Shown: piece after piece, positions 35,425 through 44,897 of the stretch
How the letters are laid out: every line of letters begins with the position of its first letter
How positions within the stretch are numbered: position 1 is the first letter of the stretch
Source: Clostridia bacterium
GTDB taxonomy: Bacteria > Bacillota > Clostridia > Lachnospirales > Anaerotignaceae
Assembly: GCA_910575055.1 (NCBI GenBank)
Contig: CAJTDC010000007.1
Location: 57,945-121,944 of the forward strand
Direction of reading: 5' to 3'
Length of the DNA: 64,000 nucleotides
The notes under the pieces: generated by a model
Told to the model about the DNA's origin: nothing
Databases searched by the model: none
What the model saw: the letters and a program-made list of their open reading frames with translations, nothing else
Position numbers and translations under genes: made by a program

Positions 35425-37377
35425 ATGGAAAGAATGAAAGAACTGATTGTATTATTAAATAAAGCTGCTTGTGCATATTATCAAGAAGATAAAGAAATTA
35501 TGTCTGACTATGAGTATGATAAATTATATGATGAATTATTACAATTAGAAAAAAAAACAAATATCATTTTAGCAAATAGCCCTACTCAAAAAGTAGGTTA
35601 TACAATATTGAGTAATTTAAAAAAAATAAAACATGAAGTTCCTATCCTTTCATTAGATAAAACAAAAGAAATAGAAAAATTAAAGGATTTTTTAAAAGAG
35701 CAAAAGGGTATTCTCTCCTGGAAACTAGATGGATTAACTATAGTATTAACATATCAAAATGGTGAATTAGTACAAGCTGTAACTAGAGGAAATGGTTCTA
35801 TAGGAGAAGATGTAACACATAATGCAAAAGTATTCCAAAATATTCCTTTAAAAATTTCTTATAAAGAAGAACTTGTTATTCGAGGAGAGGGCATTATTAC
35901 TTTTTCAGAATTTAAAAGAATTAATAATTCTTTGCAAGAAGGCGAAAGCTATAAAAATCCGAGAAATCTTTGTAGTGGTTCTGTACGTCAATTAAATAGT
36001 GAAATTGCAGCAAAAAGAAATATACTTTTTTATGCTTTTACATTAGCAAAAGCAGATAATATTGATTTTAAAAATTCTAAAATAAATCAAATGAGTTGGC
36101 TTACACAAATGGGTTTTACTGTTGTAGAACATAGTGAAGTTACAAAGGATACTATAGAAAAAATAATACAAGAATATCAAAAAAAAGTAATAGAAAATGA
36201 TTTTGCATCAGATGGACTTGTGTTAACATATGACAGTATTTCTTATAGTAATAGTTTAGGAACAACATCTAAATTTCCAAAAGACTCTATTGCATTTAAG
36301 TGGGCAGATGAAATGGCAGAAACAACATTGTTAAATGTAATTTGGAATACATCACGTACTGGTTTAATCAATCCTATTGCTGTTTTTGAACCTGTGGAAT
36401 TAGAAGGTTCTACTGTAAGTAGAGCAAGTGTGCACAATGTTAGTATATTAGAAGAATTAAAACTAGGAATAGGCGATACTATTAAAGTTTATAAAGCGAA
36501 TATGATTATTCCTCAAATTGCAGAAAATTTAACAAAGAAAAATAATATTGAAATACCAAAACAATGTTTTGTCTGCGGCGGAGAAACAGAAATTCGTGTT
36601 CTTAAAGATGGAAAAGCATTATATTGTACTAATCCAAATTGTCAAGCACAACAAGTTCGTTCTCTTTCTCACTTTGTTTCAAGAGATGCTATGAATATAG
36701 AAGGACTTTCTGAAGAAACATTAAGAAAATTTGTAGAAAAAGAATTTATAAAAGATTATACAGATATTTTTTTATTAGAACAATATAAGAATATGATTGA
36801 AAATATGGAAGGGTTTGGAGAACGTTCTTATCAGAAACTAATAAACTCTGTTGAAAAATCAAAAATTGTACCACTTCCTAATTTTATATATGCTCTTGGT
36901 ATTAATCATGTAGGACTTAGTAATGCTAAATTACTTTGTAAATATTTTGAATATGATTTACAAAAAATAATAGAGGCAAAAGAAGAAGATATTGTTTCTA
37001 TTGATGGTTTTGGTGAAATTATTGCTCATAGTATTTATCAATACTTTCATAATGAAAAAGATATGCAATTATTACAGAAAGTATTGCGATATATTACATT
37101 TACAGAACCAGAGCTAGTAGAAAATATTGAAAAATTACCTTTGCTTAATATGAGTTTTGTTATTACTGGAGATTTAATACAATTTTCAAATAGAAAAGAG
37201 TTACAACAGAAAATAGAATACCTTGGAGGAAAGGTAACAGCTACCATTACTAAAAAAACAAAATGTTTAATTAATAACGATATTACATCTAATTCCTCCA
37301 AAAATAAAAAAGCAAAAGAACTAAATATACCTATATTAAATGAAAATCAGTTTATAAATGAGTATCTTTTATCATAG
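35425..37377 (+). CDS. ligA: LigA, NAD-dependent DNA ligase
   Basis: 650 residues. It seals nicks with NAD. The adenylated lysine is in SWKLDGLTI, followed by TRGNGSIGEDVTHN and RGEGII. The OB fold has VFEPVELEGSTVSRASVHN, the zinc finger CFVCGGE ... CTNPNCQA, then helix-hairpin-helix motifs (YALGINHVGLSNAKLL) and a C-terminal BRCT domain (FVITGDLIQFSNRKELQ). The sequence is somewhat diverged (the usual LVSKPDG-type region is shortened) but the length is normal. Cotranscribed with pcrA. Confidence 0.96.
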   Translation: MERMKELIVLLNKAACAYYQEDKEIMSDYEYDKLYDELLQLEKKTNIILANSPTQKVGYTILSNLKKIKHEVPILSLDKTKEIEKLKDFLKEQKGILSWKLDGLTIVLTYQNGELVQAVTRGNGSIGEDVTHNAKVFQNIPLKISYKEELVIRGEGIITFSEFKRINNSLQEGESYKNPRNLCSGSVRQLNSEIAAKRNILFYAFTLAKADNIDFKNSKINQMSWLTQMGFTVVEHSEVTKDTIEKIIQEYQKKVIENDFASDGLVLTYDSISYSNSLGTTSKFPKDSIAFKWADEMAETTLLNVIWNTSRTGLINPIAVFEPVELEGSTVSRASVHNVSILEELKLGIGDTIKVYKANMIIPQIAENLTKKNNIEIPKQCFVCGGETEIRVLKDGKALYCTNPNCQAQQVRSLSHFVSRDAMNIEGLSEETLRKFVEKEFIKDYTDIFLLEQYKNMIENMEGFGERSYQKLINSVEKSKIVPLPNFIYALGINHVGLSNAKLLCKYFEYDLQKIIEAKEEDIVSIDGFGEIIAHSIYQYFHNEKDMQLLQKVLRYITFTEPELVENIEKLPLLNMSFVITGDLIQFSNRKELQQKIEYLGGKVTATITKKTKCLINNDITSNSSKNKKAKELNIPILNENQFINEYLLS

Positions 37378-37505
37378 AAAAAACAAATTATTTTTCATAA
37401 TATGACAAAAATAGAAATAATTTTTATTATTATAATATTCATTTTCATTGATTTTTGCTGAAAAATACAGTAAAATGATAGTATATTAAATAAGGAGGAA
37501 AAGAC

Positions 37506-38435
37506 ATGAAAAAAACAGTACTTGTCTTATCCATTATGTTATTGACTAATATTATGGGAAATGTAGTTTATGCAAATACACCACATTATATAATTGATAA
37601 GACAACTATAAATGGATTACATTCTGCCACTCGTCAATCACAGGTAAAAGATATTATTATTACAGAACAAGCACCAGGACTTTTTGAAAAAGATAAAACG
37701 ATTTATTTAAAAGCAGATAGATTATTTTTTGAAGATGGTGCAACAGTAGAAATTACAAAAGGAAATATTCGTATTAAAAAAATAGATACAGATGGAGATA
37801 TTTTAAAAATTACTATTGACAAAGCAAGTTCACAGGCATCTGAAATAAAAATTTCTAATATTAAATTTTATTTAGATGGTAATTTAGCAGATGGTACTTA
37901 TGATTTAGATTTAATTACAGAAGAAAGTGAAATATATCCTAATAATGTATTTGGTGGTTTTTATGAACAAAGTACAAAAAGAGGTAATGATGCAACATCA
38001 TCTATTACTTTAATAAAAGATTTTGTGACAATTAGTACAACACCAAGAGATAAACAAGAAACCCCTATTATATATAGAAATACTATGTCTATTCCAGTAT
38101 CAGAGCAAAATACAGAAGTAGAACAGGCATATTTATCTAATGGAACAATTATGATACCTTTGCGTGCTGTTGCAGAAGGGTTATCTGGCAGTATAAATGT
38201 ACAATGGGACGATGAAACAAAAACTGTTGTAATACGTTCTGGGCAACGTATTAGCAGTATGAAAATTGGTAGTAACATTATGAATTTGAATGGTGTTGCT
38301 ACACCTATGAAAGCTGTACCAGAAATTAAAAATGGTAGGATTTTTATTCCTGTAGAAGATATAGCATACCTTTTAGGAATTAATGAAAACAATATTCAGT
38401 GGAATTCGGAAACAATGACAGTTACATTGAACTAA
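37506..38435 (+). CDS. Secreted protein with copper amine oxidase N-terminal-like domain
   Basis: 309 residues. A signal peptide (MKKTVLVLSIMLLTNIMGN, cleavage near VYA-N) leads to a beta-rich region of unknown type. The last 110 residues form a copper amine oxidase N-terminal-like fold (PF07833): AYLSNGTIMIPLRAVAEGL and WDDETKTVVIR, then GRIFIPVEDIAYLLG and WNSETMTVTLN. These domains are wall-associated modules in clostridia without enzyme activity of their own. GGAGGA precedes the ATG; a terminator follows. Confidence 0.85.
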   Translation: MKKTVLVLSIMLLTNIMGNVVYANTPHYIIDKTTINGLHSATRQSQVKDIIITEQAPGLFEKDKTIYLKADRLFFEDGATVEITKGNIRIKKIDTDGDILKITIDKASSQASEIKISNIKFYLDGNLADGTYDLDLITEESEIYPNNVFGGFYEQSTKRGNDATSSITLIKDFVTISTTPRDKQETPIIYRNTMSIPVSEQNTEVEQAYLSNGTIMIPLRAVAEGLSGSINVQWDDETKTVVIRSGQRISSMKIGSNIMNLNGVATPMKAVPEIKNGRIFIPVEDIAYLLGINENNIQWNSETMTVTLN

Positions 38436-38440
38436 AATAG

Positions 38441-38470
38441 AAGCACAAAGAATATTCTTTGTGCTTTTCT
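38441..38470 (+). terminator. Perfect palindromic terminator
   Basis: AGCACAAAGAAT joins directly to its complement ATTCTTTGTGCT, then TTTT. Confidence 0.8.
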
Positions 38471-38497
38471 GTAATGTAAAGAGAGGGGGAAAACAAA

Positions 38498-39592
38498 GTG
38501 AGAAAAAAATATGATAATGAAACACTAGAAAAAGTATTTTATTATTATAGCTTGGCAGAAAATCGTATGTTAACAGCTGCACAAGCAGCAGATTGTTTAA
38601 ATCTTTCTGAGTCTAGTTTGTTTCGTGTAATAGCAGATTTTAGGGAAAATATTTCAAAACAAAAAGAAGAAGAATTAATACAAAAATATCAAAAAATAGA
38701 TGTTCATGATGTTTTAAATATAAAAGAAAATCCTAAAAATTATTCTAGTGAAAAAAGTATATTAGAAGATATTGCTATTACATTAGCTGAAATTTTAGCT
38801 TCTGTTAATGAAATAAAACAATACATAATAGAAAAAAATGATACAGAAGTATATCAAGAAGAGTCTTTTTTTAAAGAAGAAACAGAGGAAATTGAACAAC
38901 CTGCGTGGGAAGAATTAGATGAAATGATTGCTCAAAAAGAAAATGAGATAATAGAAATAATACCTGAAGAAAAAGAAATAAAAGAATATGAAACAGAACC
39001 TACTATAGAAAACTTAGAAAGAGAATTAGAAAAATTAAAAGGAGAAGAAAGTGATACAATACTACAAAATGCAGATACTAAATTACAACAAGAATATAAA
39101 ACTGAAAAAATACTTGAAGTAAAATCGGAAGAAAAACCATTAGATGAAATCTCTATAATGTGCATCACTCAGTTAAATTATATGTGTAAAGAAATTAATG
39201 ATTTAGTACCTCGCGAAAATATGGAAAAAATGTGGAATGATTGGGAAAGAATATGCAGAGGTTATGGTGGAAGAATTAATTCAATTTATCAAAGAAATTG
39301 GAACCAAATTGTAAAAAAAGCAAAGAAAACAAAAATTACAGAAAATATTATAAAAGTAATTTGTGATGCTCAAGTAAAACAAATGGAATTAGAATTAAAA
39401 GAAGTATCTTCTCAAGAAGAAATTAAAAATATTGCATATACATATTATAATTGGGTACGTCAAGTATTTGAAATGTGTTATTTAGTACAAGAACCTATTA
39501 CGCAAGAAAGAACTAAAGTATTGTATGCCAATTATTTAACAACATTAAAAAATGTATCAAGTTATAAAATTGAACAAATGCAGCAAAAATAA
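38498..39592 (+). CDS. Unknown protein with N-terminal helix-turn-helix and acidic middle
   Basis: 364 residues from GTG 38498 after GAGAGGGGG. Residues 10-50 resemble a helix-turn-helix (LTAAQAADCLNLSESSLFRVI). The middle (about 110-215) is very acidic and probably coiled coil or disordered. The C-terminal 140 residues (DEISIMCITQLNYMCKEIND ... NAFYNWVRQVFEMCYLVQEP in outline) are helical and unrecognised. It may be a sporulation or cell-cycle regulator, but nothing proves this. Codon use matches the chromosome. Confidence 0.65.
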   Translation: MRKKYDNETLEKVFYYYSLAENRMLTAAQAADCLNLSESSLFRVIADFRENISKQKEEELIQKYQKIDVHDVLNIKENPKNYSSEKSILEDIAITLAEILASVNEIKQYIIEKNDTEVYQEESFFKEETEEIEQPAWEELDEMIAQKENEIIEIIPEEKEIKEYETEPTIENLERELEKLKGEESDTILQNADTKLQQEYKTEKILEVKSEEKPLDEISIMCITQLNYMCKEINDLVPRENMEKMWNDWERICRGYGGRINSIYQRNWNQIVKKAKKTKITENIIKVICDAQVKQMELELKEVSSQEEIKNIAYTYYNWVRQVFEMCYLVQEPITQERTKVLYANYLTTLKNVSSYKIEQMQQK

Positions 39593-40393
39593 AAATATGT
39601 TATGCTAATTACAATAAAAACACTAAAAAGTATATTTTTGGTGTTTTTTATTTTTTAAATATACTATAATTATAGATGATTTGAATTTAATATAACCCAT
39701 TTTATTGAAATTATGTAATAAAATTAGAAATATTTTCTCAAAAAATATACTTTTTGAGAAAATAACTTTTTTTCAATTTTTTTTATTTTTTAAAAATTTT
39801 TTTGGACATTTTAAATAAATTGTGTTATAGTAAAGGCATAAAAATCTATAAAATTTGTATTGTTTTTTACTTAGGGAAAAATTCTCAAAAAGTATACCTT
39901 TTGAAACAACTCAAAACTTAAAAATACTATAATAAGTAACCAAAAATGGACAATTCACATATTATATTATTAAATATACCATTTTATAAAGTATTTACCA
40001 AAATAATGCTAAAATTTATATATTATTTTATTGCAAAAAGTCTATTTCAAAACTGTTAAAAATATGGCATAATGTAAATAATATGAAAAAATAATGATAG
40101 AAAGGAGTAAAAATAATTACGCAATAATTACAAAGAGAAGGGAATATTATAGAATTTCAAACAAAAAATTTCTTTTCTTTATTATAACATAATTTATTTA
40201 AGTAGAATAATAAATTTTTAAAATACTTATAAAATGCGTAAAAAATATTTTTGTAAAAAACATAACAAAACAAATATTATTAAAAAATTTATAACAAATA
40301 TTAAACAAAAGAAAAGAAAAGAAAAGAATTTTTACAAAAAAATTCTAATTCTACATAAGATATAAGCTTGACTATAGTAAAGGAGGATTTTAT
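39593..40393. other. Long AT-rich intergenic region with paired palindromes
   Basis: 800 bp without a gene. A hairpin at 39618-39650 may end the upstream gene. Two similar palindromic elements follow: TTTTCTCAAAAA-ATATAC-TTTTTGAGAAAA in essence at 39733-39762, and CTCAAAAAGTATACCTTTTGA at 39894-39914. They share the core CTCAAAAA-(G/A)TATAC-(C/T)TTTTGA. They lie upstream of the hemerythrin-receiver gene and look like regulator binding sites. GGAGGA of the next gene is near 40381-40387. Confidence 0.55.
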
Positions 40394-42055
40394 ATGGATA
40401 ACCAATTAGTATGGAGCGACAACTATAATATCGGTGTAGATATTATTGATAAAGAACATCAAAGACTTTTTAGGATTATCAACAAGCTTTTAGCATTTGG
40501 AGAAGAAGAAAAAAAAGGTCAATGGGCGTGTTTAGAAGGAATAAAATATTTTAAAGAACATGCACTAAAGCATTTTGAAGATGAAGAAAAATATATGGAG
40601 TCTATTGCTTATAGAGAATTGGAAACGCATAGATATATACATAGAGAATTTCGAGACCATACATTACCTGCATTGGAACAAGAATTAAAAATTACAAATT
40701 ATTCACCAGCAGCAATGAACCATTTTTTAGGTGTTTGTATTGGTTGGCTAATAGGACACACATCAATAGAAGACCGTGCTATTGTAGGACAAACAAAGAA
40801 TAGATGGGAAAATCGTTTATCAGATAAAGAAAATACAGCAATAGCAAAAACGATTATACAACTTTTATATAATATGTTTCATTTAGAGTCTCAAGTAATT
40901 AGTGAAACTTACGGTGGTGAAAAATTTGGAAAGGGAATATATTATCGTGTAGTTTATAGTATGGGAGAAGCGGAAGAAGAAAAATGGGAAATTTTTATGG
41001 CTTTTGAAGAACAGTTGCTCGTCAATACAGTTGGAAAAATTATGGGAATTAAATCAAATAAACTTGATACTATGTTACTTAATGCTACTAGATATACAGC
41101 ACAACAATTTGTGAGACGCGTTATGAAATATTTTCCATCTACAGAGTTATGTGAAATAGAAGAAGAAAATCTATTAAGTTATGAAAAATTTAAAGAAACA
41201 TTCGAAAAAGAAAAAACACAAGTTAGTTTATTATTTAATACAGGGGAAGGATATTTTTCTTATAGTATTATTGCACCACAATTGCTTCAAAATAATACTA
41301 TAAATCCAATCGATACAAATAATGCAATAGCGAAAATTGAAAAGTATATTATAGAAAAAGAAAAAAGTAGTAAAGAAGTAATACCAAAACAAACTAAAGT
41401 AACAACAACAAAAGTAAATAATATAAATAACACAATGAAAGAAATCGACAAGTATTTTGCAGAAATGGAATTAAATAATAAGGAAATAGTTTCAAAACAA
41501 ATAAAAACAGATACTACAAATGATGCAAATGCTAAAATGTTTGAACTTGAAAAATATTTTGCAGAAAGAAAAACAAGCAATAAAGATACAACACCAAAAC
41601 AAACAAAAACAAGTGTTGCAACTCTTGAAGTTGAAAAAACTCTTGCAGAAAAAGAATTAGAGGAAAAAAAGCTAAATTTAAAACCAAAGGTACTTGTAGT
41701 AGACGATTCTATTACAATACGACAGGGTATGAAAGAATTGCTTGACGAAGATTATACTGTTTCATTAGCAAAGTCTGTCTTATCTGCAATTAGAACTATT
41801 ACACTAGATAAACCAGATTTAGTTTTACTAGACTATGAAATGCCAATTTGTAGTGGAAAACAAATGTTAGAAATGCTCCGCTCAGAAGAAGAGTTTTCAG
41901 ATGTTCCAGTTATTTTTTTAACAAGTAAAACAGACCATGAAAGTGTTAAAAAAGTAATTGCATTAAAACCAGAAGGATATTTATCAAAATATTTAAAACT
42001 TACAGAAATTAAGAAAAAAATTGACAATTATTTTGAAAAGAAAAGAATAGGATAA
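40394..42055 (+). CDS. Hemerythrin - CheX-like - receiver domain fusion
   Basis: 553 residues in three parts. Residues 1-130 form a bacteriohemerythrin with the iron ligands in GVDIIDKEHQRLF, EHALKHFEDEE and HRYIHREFRDH, suggesting sensing of oxygen or nitric oxide. Residues 150-300 have a CheX/CheC-like fold signature (KIMGIKSNKLDTMLLNATRYTAQQF). A low-complexity linker with two degenerate repeats (IDKYFAEMELNNKE / LEKYFAERKTSNKD) follows, then a receiver domain (about 430-550) with the phosphorylated aspartate in DLVLLDYEMP and VDDSITIR at its start. It is a one-protein candidate for linking oxygen or NO to chemotaxis or signalling; no kinase is adjacent. Confidence 0.85.
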   Translation: MDNQLVWSDNYNIGVDIIDKEHQRLFRIINKLLAFGEEEKKGQWACLEGIKYFKEHALKHFEDEEKYMESIAYRELETHRYIHREFRDHTLPALEQELKITNYSPAAMNHFLGVCIGWLIGHTSIEDRAIVGQTKNRWENRLSDKENTAIAKTIIQLLYNMFHLESQVISETYGGEKFGKGIYYRVVYSMGEAEEEKWEIFMAFEEQLLVNTVGKIMGIKSNKLDTMLLNATRYTAQQFVRRVMKYFPSTELCEIEEENLLSYEKFKETFEKEKTQVSLLFNTGEGYFSYSIIAPQLLQNNTINPIDTNNAIAKIEKYIIEKEKSSKEVIPKQTKVTTTKVNNINNTMKEIDKYFAEMELNNKEIVSKQIKTDTTNDANAKMFELEKYFAERKTSNKDTTPKQTKTSVATLEVEKTLAEKELEEKKLNLKPKVLVVDDSITIRQGMKELLDEDYTVSLAKSVLSAIRTITLDKPDLVLLDYEMPICSGKQMLEMLRSEEEFSDVPVIFLTSKTDHESVKKVIALKPEGYLSKYLKLTEIKKKIDNYFEKKRIG

Positions 42056-42134
42056 TTCTTATTTTATTACTTTGTACAACTAACTATCAAAGAAACCTTT
42101 TTTCTATATGAAAAAAGATTTCTTTGACAGCCTA

Positions 42135-42170
42135 AAGTGTGTAATATTATAAATATTACACACTTTTTTA
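42135..42170 (+). terminator. Strong terminator after the hemerythrin-receiver gene
   Basis: Perfect 14-bp stem AAGTGTGTAATATT / AATATTACACACTT with T tail. A second, weaker hairpin at 42087-42127 precedes it. Confidence 0.85.
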
Positions 42171-42243
42171 CTGGTGCTTTAGCGTAATAAAACCCCTAGT
42201 TCTACTAGGGGTAAGTAAAAAAACTTTAGTATATGAAATAAAG

Positions 42244-42303
42244 AACCTCCTGTTATAATATAAATGAGGGTTTGGCAGCCGCATAGAAAAATAACAGGAG
42301 GTT
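42244..42303 (+). promoter_or_regulatory. SD-sequestering hairpin of tnpA 1
   Basis: AACCTCCTGTTAT (42244-42256) is the exact complement of ATAACAGGAGGTT (42291-42303), which contains the AGGAGG ribosome site of tnpA at 42310. Folding would hide the site. TATAAT-like sequence lies inside the loop region. IS200 of Salmonella is known to repress its transposase by a 5' UTR structure of this kind. Confidence 0.8.
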
Positions 42304-42309
42304 TTTAAC

Positions 42310-42777
42310 ATGAAAAATGAAATAAAAAGTACATCACATTCAAAATATAGATGTGAATACCATATTGTTTTTGCTCCAAAATATAGGAGAAAAATAATTT
42401 ATAAGGAATTAAGGGAGGATATAGGACAAATACTAAGGAAGTTATGTAATGAAAAGAAAGTAGAAATCATAGAAGCCCAAGCATGTCCTGATCATATTCA
42501 TATGCTAGTAAGTATACCACCCTATCTAAGTGTAGCACAATTTGTAGGTTTTCTCAAGAGTAAGAGTGCATTACAAATATTTGATAGACATGCAAATCTA
42601 AAATATAAATATGGCAGAAGAACATTTTGGGCAAGAGGATATTATGCAGACACAGTAGGAAGAAATGAGAAAGTGATCAAAGAATATATAAAAAATCAAT
42701 TAGAAGAGGATTATATGGCAGATCAAATATCGTTAAAAGAATACATAGACCCGTTTACGGGTAACAAGAGAGAATAA
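42310..42777 (+). CDS. tnpA: IS200-family Y1 transposase
   Basis: 155 residues. A HUH single-strand transposase: the HUH pair in CPDHIHMLVSIPP and the catalytic tyrosine in KEYIKNQLEED. The glycine-rich RRTFWARGYYADTVG motif is typical of the family. Its length is normal and no TnpB is attached. The gene appears intact and is preceded by AGGAGG in a hairpin. Confidence 0.95.
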   Translation: MKNEIKSTSHSKYRCEYHIVFAPKYRRKIIYKELREDIGQILRKLCNEKKVEIIEAQACPDHIHMLVSIPPYLSVAQFVGFLKSKSALQIFDRHANLKYKYGRRTFWARGYYADTVGRNEKVIKEYIKNQLEEDYMADQISLKEYIDPFTGNKRE

Positions 42778-42915
42778 GGCAAAAAAAGCAACCACCAGAC
42801 AATCTGGTGGTTTTTCCTTTGCGGGTATAACCCTCTGTTCCTTGCGTAATGCGTAAAACGCATAACAACTGCCTGTCAACTGCATAAAACCTCTACCTGC
42901 TACCCGTTCAACGGG

Positions 42916-43350
42916 TTATTTTAGTGTTAACTGTTCTCCTAATTTATCTTCTTCTATTTGTTTCTTTATATATTCCGCAATTCGGCTCTCATTTTTTCCT
43001 ACTGTGTCTACATAATATCCTCTACACCAAAATTCTCTGTTTCTATATTTATATTTTAATTCGCCGAATTGCTCATATAACATTGTTGCACTTTTGCCTT
43101 TTAAGTATCCCATAAAACTTGATATACTAAACTTTGGCGGTATTTCCAACAACATATGGATATGATCAGGACATACTTCTGCTTCTATTATCTTTATTCC
43201 TTTCCACTCACATAATTTCCTTAATATTTTTCCTACTTCTGCCCTTTTATTTTTGTAAAATACCATCCTTCTATATTTGGGTGCAAATACAATATGATAT
43301 TTGCAATTCCAGCTTGTATGTGATAATTTATTTATATCATTAAGACCCAT
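42916..43350 (-). CDS. tnpA: IS200-family Y1 transposase, second copy
   Basis: 144 residues, minus strand. The HUH motif is CPDHIHMLLEIPP and the tyrosine lies in AEYIKKQIEED. It is about 60 percent similar to the copy at 42310 (by eye), so they are related but distinct elements rather than a recent duplication. A ribosome site GGAGGTC lies in a 5' hairpin. It looks intact. Confidence 0.95.
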   Translation of the reverse strand: MGLNDINKLSHTSWNCKYHIVFAPKYRRMVFYKNKRAEVGKILRKLCEWKGIKIIEAEVCPDHIHMLLEIPPKFSISSFMGYLKGKSATMLYEQFGELKYKYRNREFWCRGYYVDTVGKNESRIAEYIKKQIEEDKLGEQLTLK

Positions 43351-43362
43351 TTTCTTAATGAC

Positions 43363-43420
43363 CTCCTTTCGATTTTTTTGTGCAGTTGGCAGACCGCACT
43401 TTTATTATAATCGAAAGGAG
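43363..43420 (-). promoter_or_regulatory. SD-sequestering hairpin of tnpA 2
   Basis: CTCCTTTCGAT (43363-43373) is complementary to ATCGAAAGGAG (43410-43420). On the minus strand the former reads ATCGAAAGGAG, the ribosome site of the second transposase, so a 5' UTR fold can block translation just as in element 1 although the sequences differ. Confidence 0.75.
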
Positions 43421-43623
43421 TTTTTTTGTCTGCCTCATCGCCAGTAGGCTTTCTGGAACCACGCGACTATCGCGTGGTTTTCTCCACACAAAAAAACAGC
43501 CACTTGAAGTGGCTGCCCGAAATAATAATGCGATGTTAAACCTTCAGTATCCCCTTTTAGGGGATTAGCAAGTAATACCCCTTCTAGGGGTTGGTCAAAG
43601 CACTAGTTTACTAGTGGTTTTGA

Positions 43624-44613
43624 TTATAATAATGTATTTCTTAATATTTCTCCTGTTTTTGGAGAAAGCATAGCAGGTGCAATATCAAATACTGTTTTTG
43701 CACCATATTCACCTTTTTGTGCAAGGCGATATGCAGCTCTAGCATAGGCTACTAAAACACTACCTGTAAATTCTGGATTGGAATCTAATTTTAAAGAATA
43801 TTCGATGATGTGATTATTTGTACCATTATTTGTGCTTCCACTATGAATTACAAAACCACCATGTGCCATTTTACTATGATTATTTTTCAGTTCTTCTTCA
43901 GAGATAAAATTTACTGTTGTATCATAATCGGAAAAATAATTTGGCATTTCTTTTATTGTTTTTTCAATTTCTGCTAAATTAGCACCTTCTTCTGCTACAA
44001 CATAACAAACGCGAGTATGTTTTTGGCGAGTTGTTAACTCTGGTAAATTTCCGCTTCTCGCAGCATCTACAGCACTTTCTACAGGTATAGTATATTGAAT
44101 ACCATTTTTTACACCTTTTACACGTCTAATTGCATCAGAATGACCTTGACTTACGCCTTTTCCCCAAAATGTATAATATCCTCCATTTGGTAATATAGCA
44201 TCCCCATAAAGTCTATTGATAGAAAATAATCCTGGGTCCCAACCAACAGAAATAATAGAAGTGTTGCCATTTTGAGAAGCAGCATCATTTACTGATTTAA
44301 AATATTCTGGTATTTTTGCATGGGTATCAAAACTATCTACTGTATTAAAAATGGCAGCAAGTTCTGGTCCTTGTACAGGTAAGTCTGTTGCAGAACCACC
44401 ACAAAGAATAACAACATCTATATCATTTTTTAAAGAAGCAGCATCTGATATATTCATTACTTTGGCACTTGCTGTGTTAATTTGAATACTTTCAGGATTT
44501 CTTCTTGTAAAAACAGTTGTTAATATCATATCTTCATTTTGGGCAATAGCAGCTTCTACACCACGACCAATATTGCCATAACCTGCAATAGCTACTTTTA
44601 TTTTTTCACTCAT
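43624..44613 (-). CDS. ddh: meso-diaminopimelate dehydrogenase
   Basis: 329 residues on the minus strand, with AAGGAGG before the ATG. It reductively aminates tetrahydrodipicolinate in one step to meso-diaminopimelate for peptidoglycan and lysine. The NADP Rossmann motif is IAGYGNIGRGVE. VGWDPGLFSINRLYGDAILPNGGYYTFWGKGVSQGHSDAIRRVKGVK is the family substrate block (only part quoted as WDPGLFSINR). The C-terminal AHGGFVIHSGST and YGAKTVFDIAPA motifs are present. It is read divergently from groES. Confidence 0.96.
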   Translation of the reverse strand: MSEKIKVAIAGYGNIGRGVEAAIAQNEDMILTTVFTRRNPESIQINTASAKVMNISDAASLKNDIDVVILCGGSATDLPVQGPELAAIFNTVDSFDTHAKIPEYFKSVNDAASQNGNTSIISVGWDPGLFSINRLYGDAILPNGGYYTFWGKGVSQGHSDAIRRVKGVKNGIQYTIPVESAVDAARSGNLPELTTRQKHTRVCYVVAEEGANLAEIEKTIKEMPNYFSDYDTTVNFISEEELKNNHSKMAHGGFVIHSGSTNNGTNNHIIEYSLKLDSNPEFTGSVLVAYARAAYRLAQKGEYGAKTVFDIAPAMLSPKTGEILRNTLL

Positions 44614-44856
44614 TTTTAAAGTCCTCCTTATTTGGTAAAATATGAGAAAATTATATCATGTCAAGAAAATATAGTATACTGTAAATTTTGATAAAATTTT
44701 TTCTATTTTTATAAAGAGTTTATGAAATTTTTTTATATAATATATAGGATAATTAAAATAGATAGAAAAAAAGAGTATATAAAAGATATATCAATAAAAT
44801 ATACTAAATTTATATAAATATATCTTAATATAGTAGAATATAATTAAATATAATAT

Positions 44857-44888
44857 TTGCATAAATGGAAAAGAATGTATACTATAAT
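44857..44888 (+). promoter_or_regulatory. Probable promoter of groES-groEL
   Basis: TTGCAT (44857-44862) with overlapping candidate -10 boxes TATACT (44878-44883, spacer 15) and TATAAT (44883-44888, spacer 20). The spacing is imperfect, but it lies directly before the CIRCE element. Confidence 0.5.
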
Positions 44889-44897
44889 AATTAGAAA

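Larger units (their letters stand above)
42190..42815 (+). mobile_element. IS200-type element 1
   Basis: A complete-looking single-gene IS200/IS605-family element. The left subterminal hairpin is CCCCTAGT-tct-ACTAGGGG (42193-42211). The right end has the hairpin AACCACCAGA / TCTGGTGGTT (42791-42813), and ACCCG-ttta-CGGGT (42749-42762) lies across the end of the gene. Exact ends are not fixed because these elements lack terminal inverted repeats and target duplications. Confidence 0.75.
42900..43616 (-). mobile_element. IS200-type element 2, convergent with element 1
   Basis: A second element in the opposite direction, tail to tail with the first. ACCCGTT-c-AACGGGT (42902-42916) lies at the stop codon of its gene, and its 5' side (43455-43616) carries a run of hairpins: AACCACGCG / CGCGTGGTT (43457-43479), CAGCCAC / GTGGCTG (43497-43515), ATCCCC / GGGGAT (43549-43565), ACCCCT / AGGGGT (43577-43591), CACTAG / CTAGTG (43601-43616). 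The true end is among these. Confidence 0.7.

Noticed and set aside
43380..43568. 62-residue plus-strand frame beside the second IS200
   Set aside because: It reads through the hairpin cluster and the IS leader and has no family.
42180..43620. CRISPR-like repeat cluster from the many short hairpins
   Set aside because: The hairpins differ in sequence and spacing; they are IS200 ends and terminators. No CRISPR array was seen anywhere in the window.
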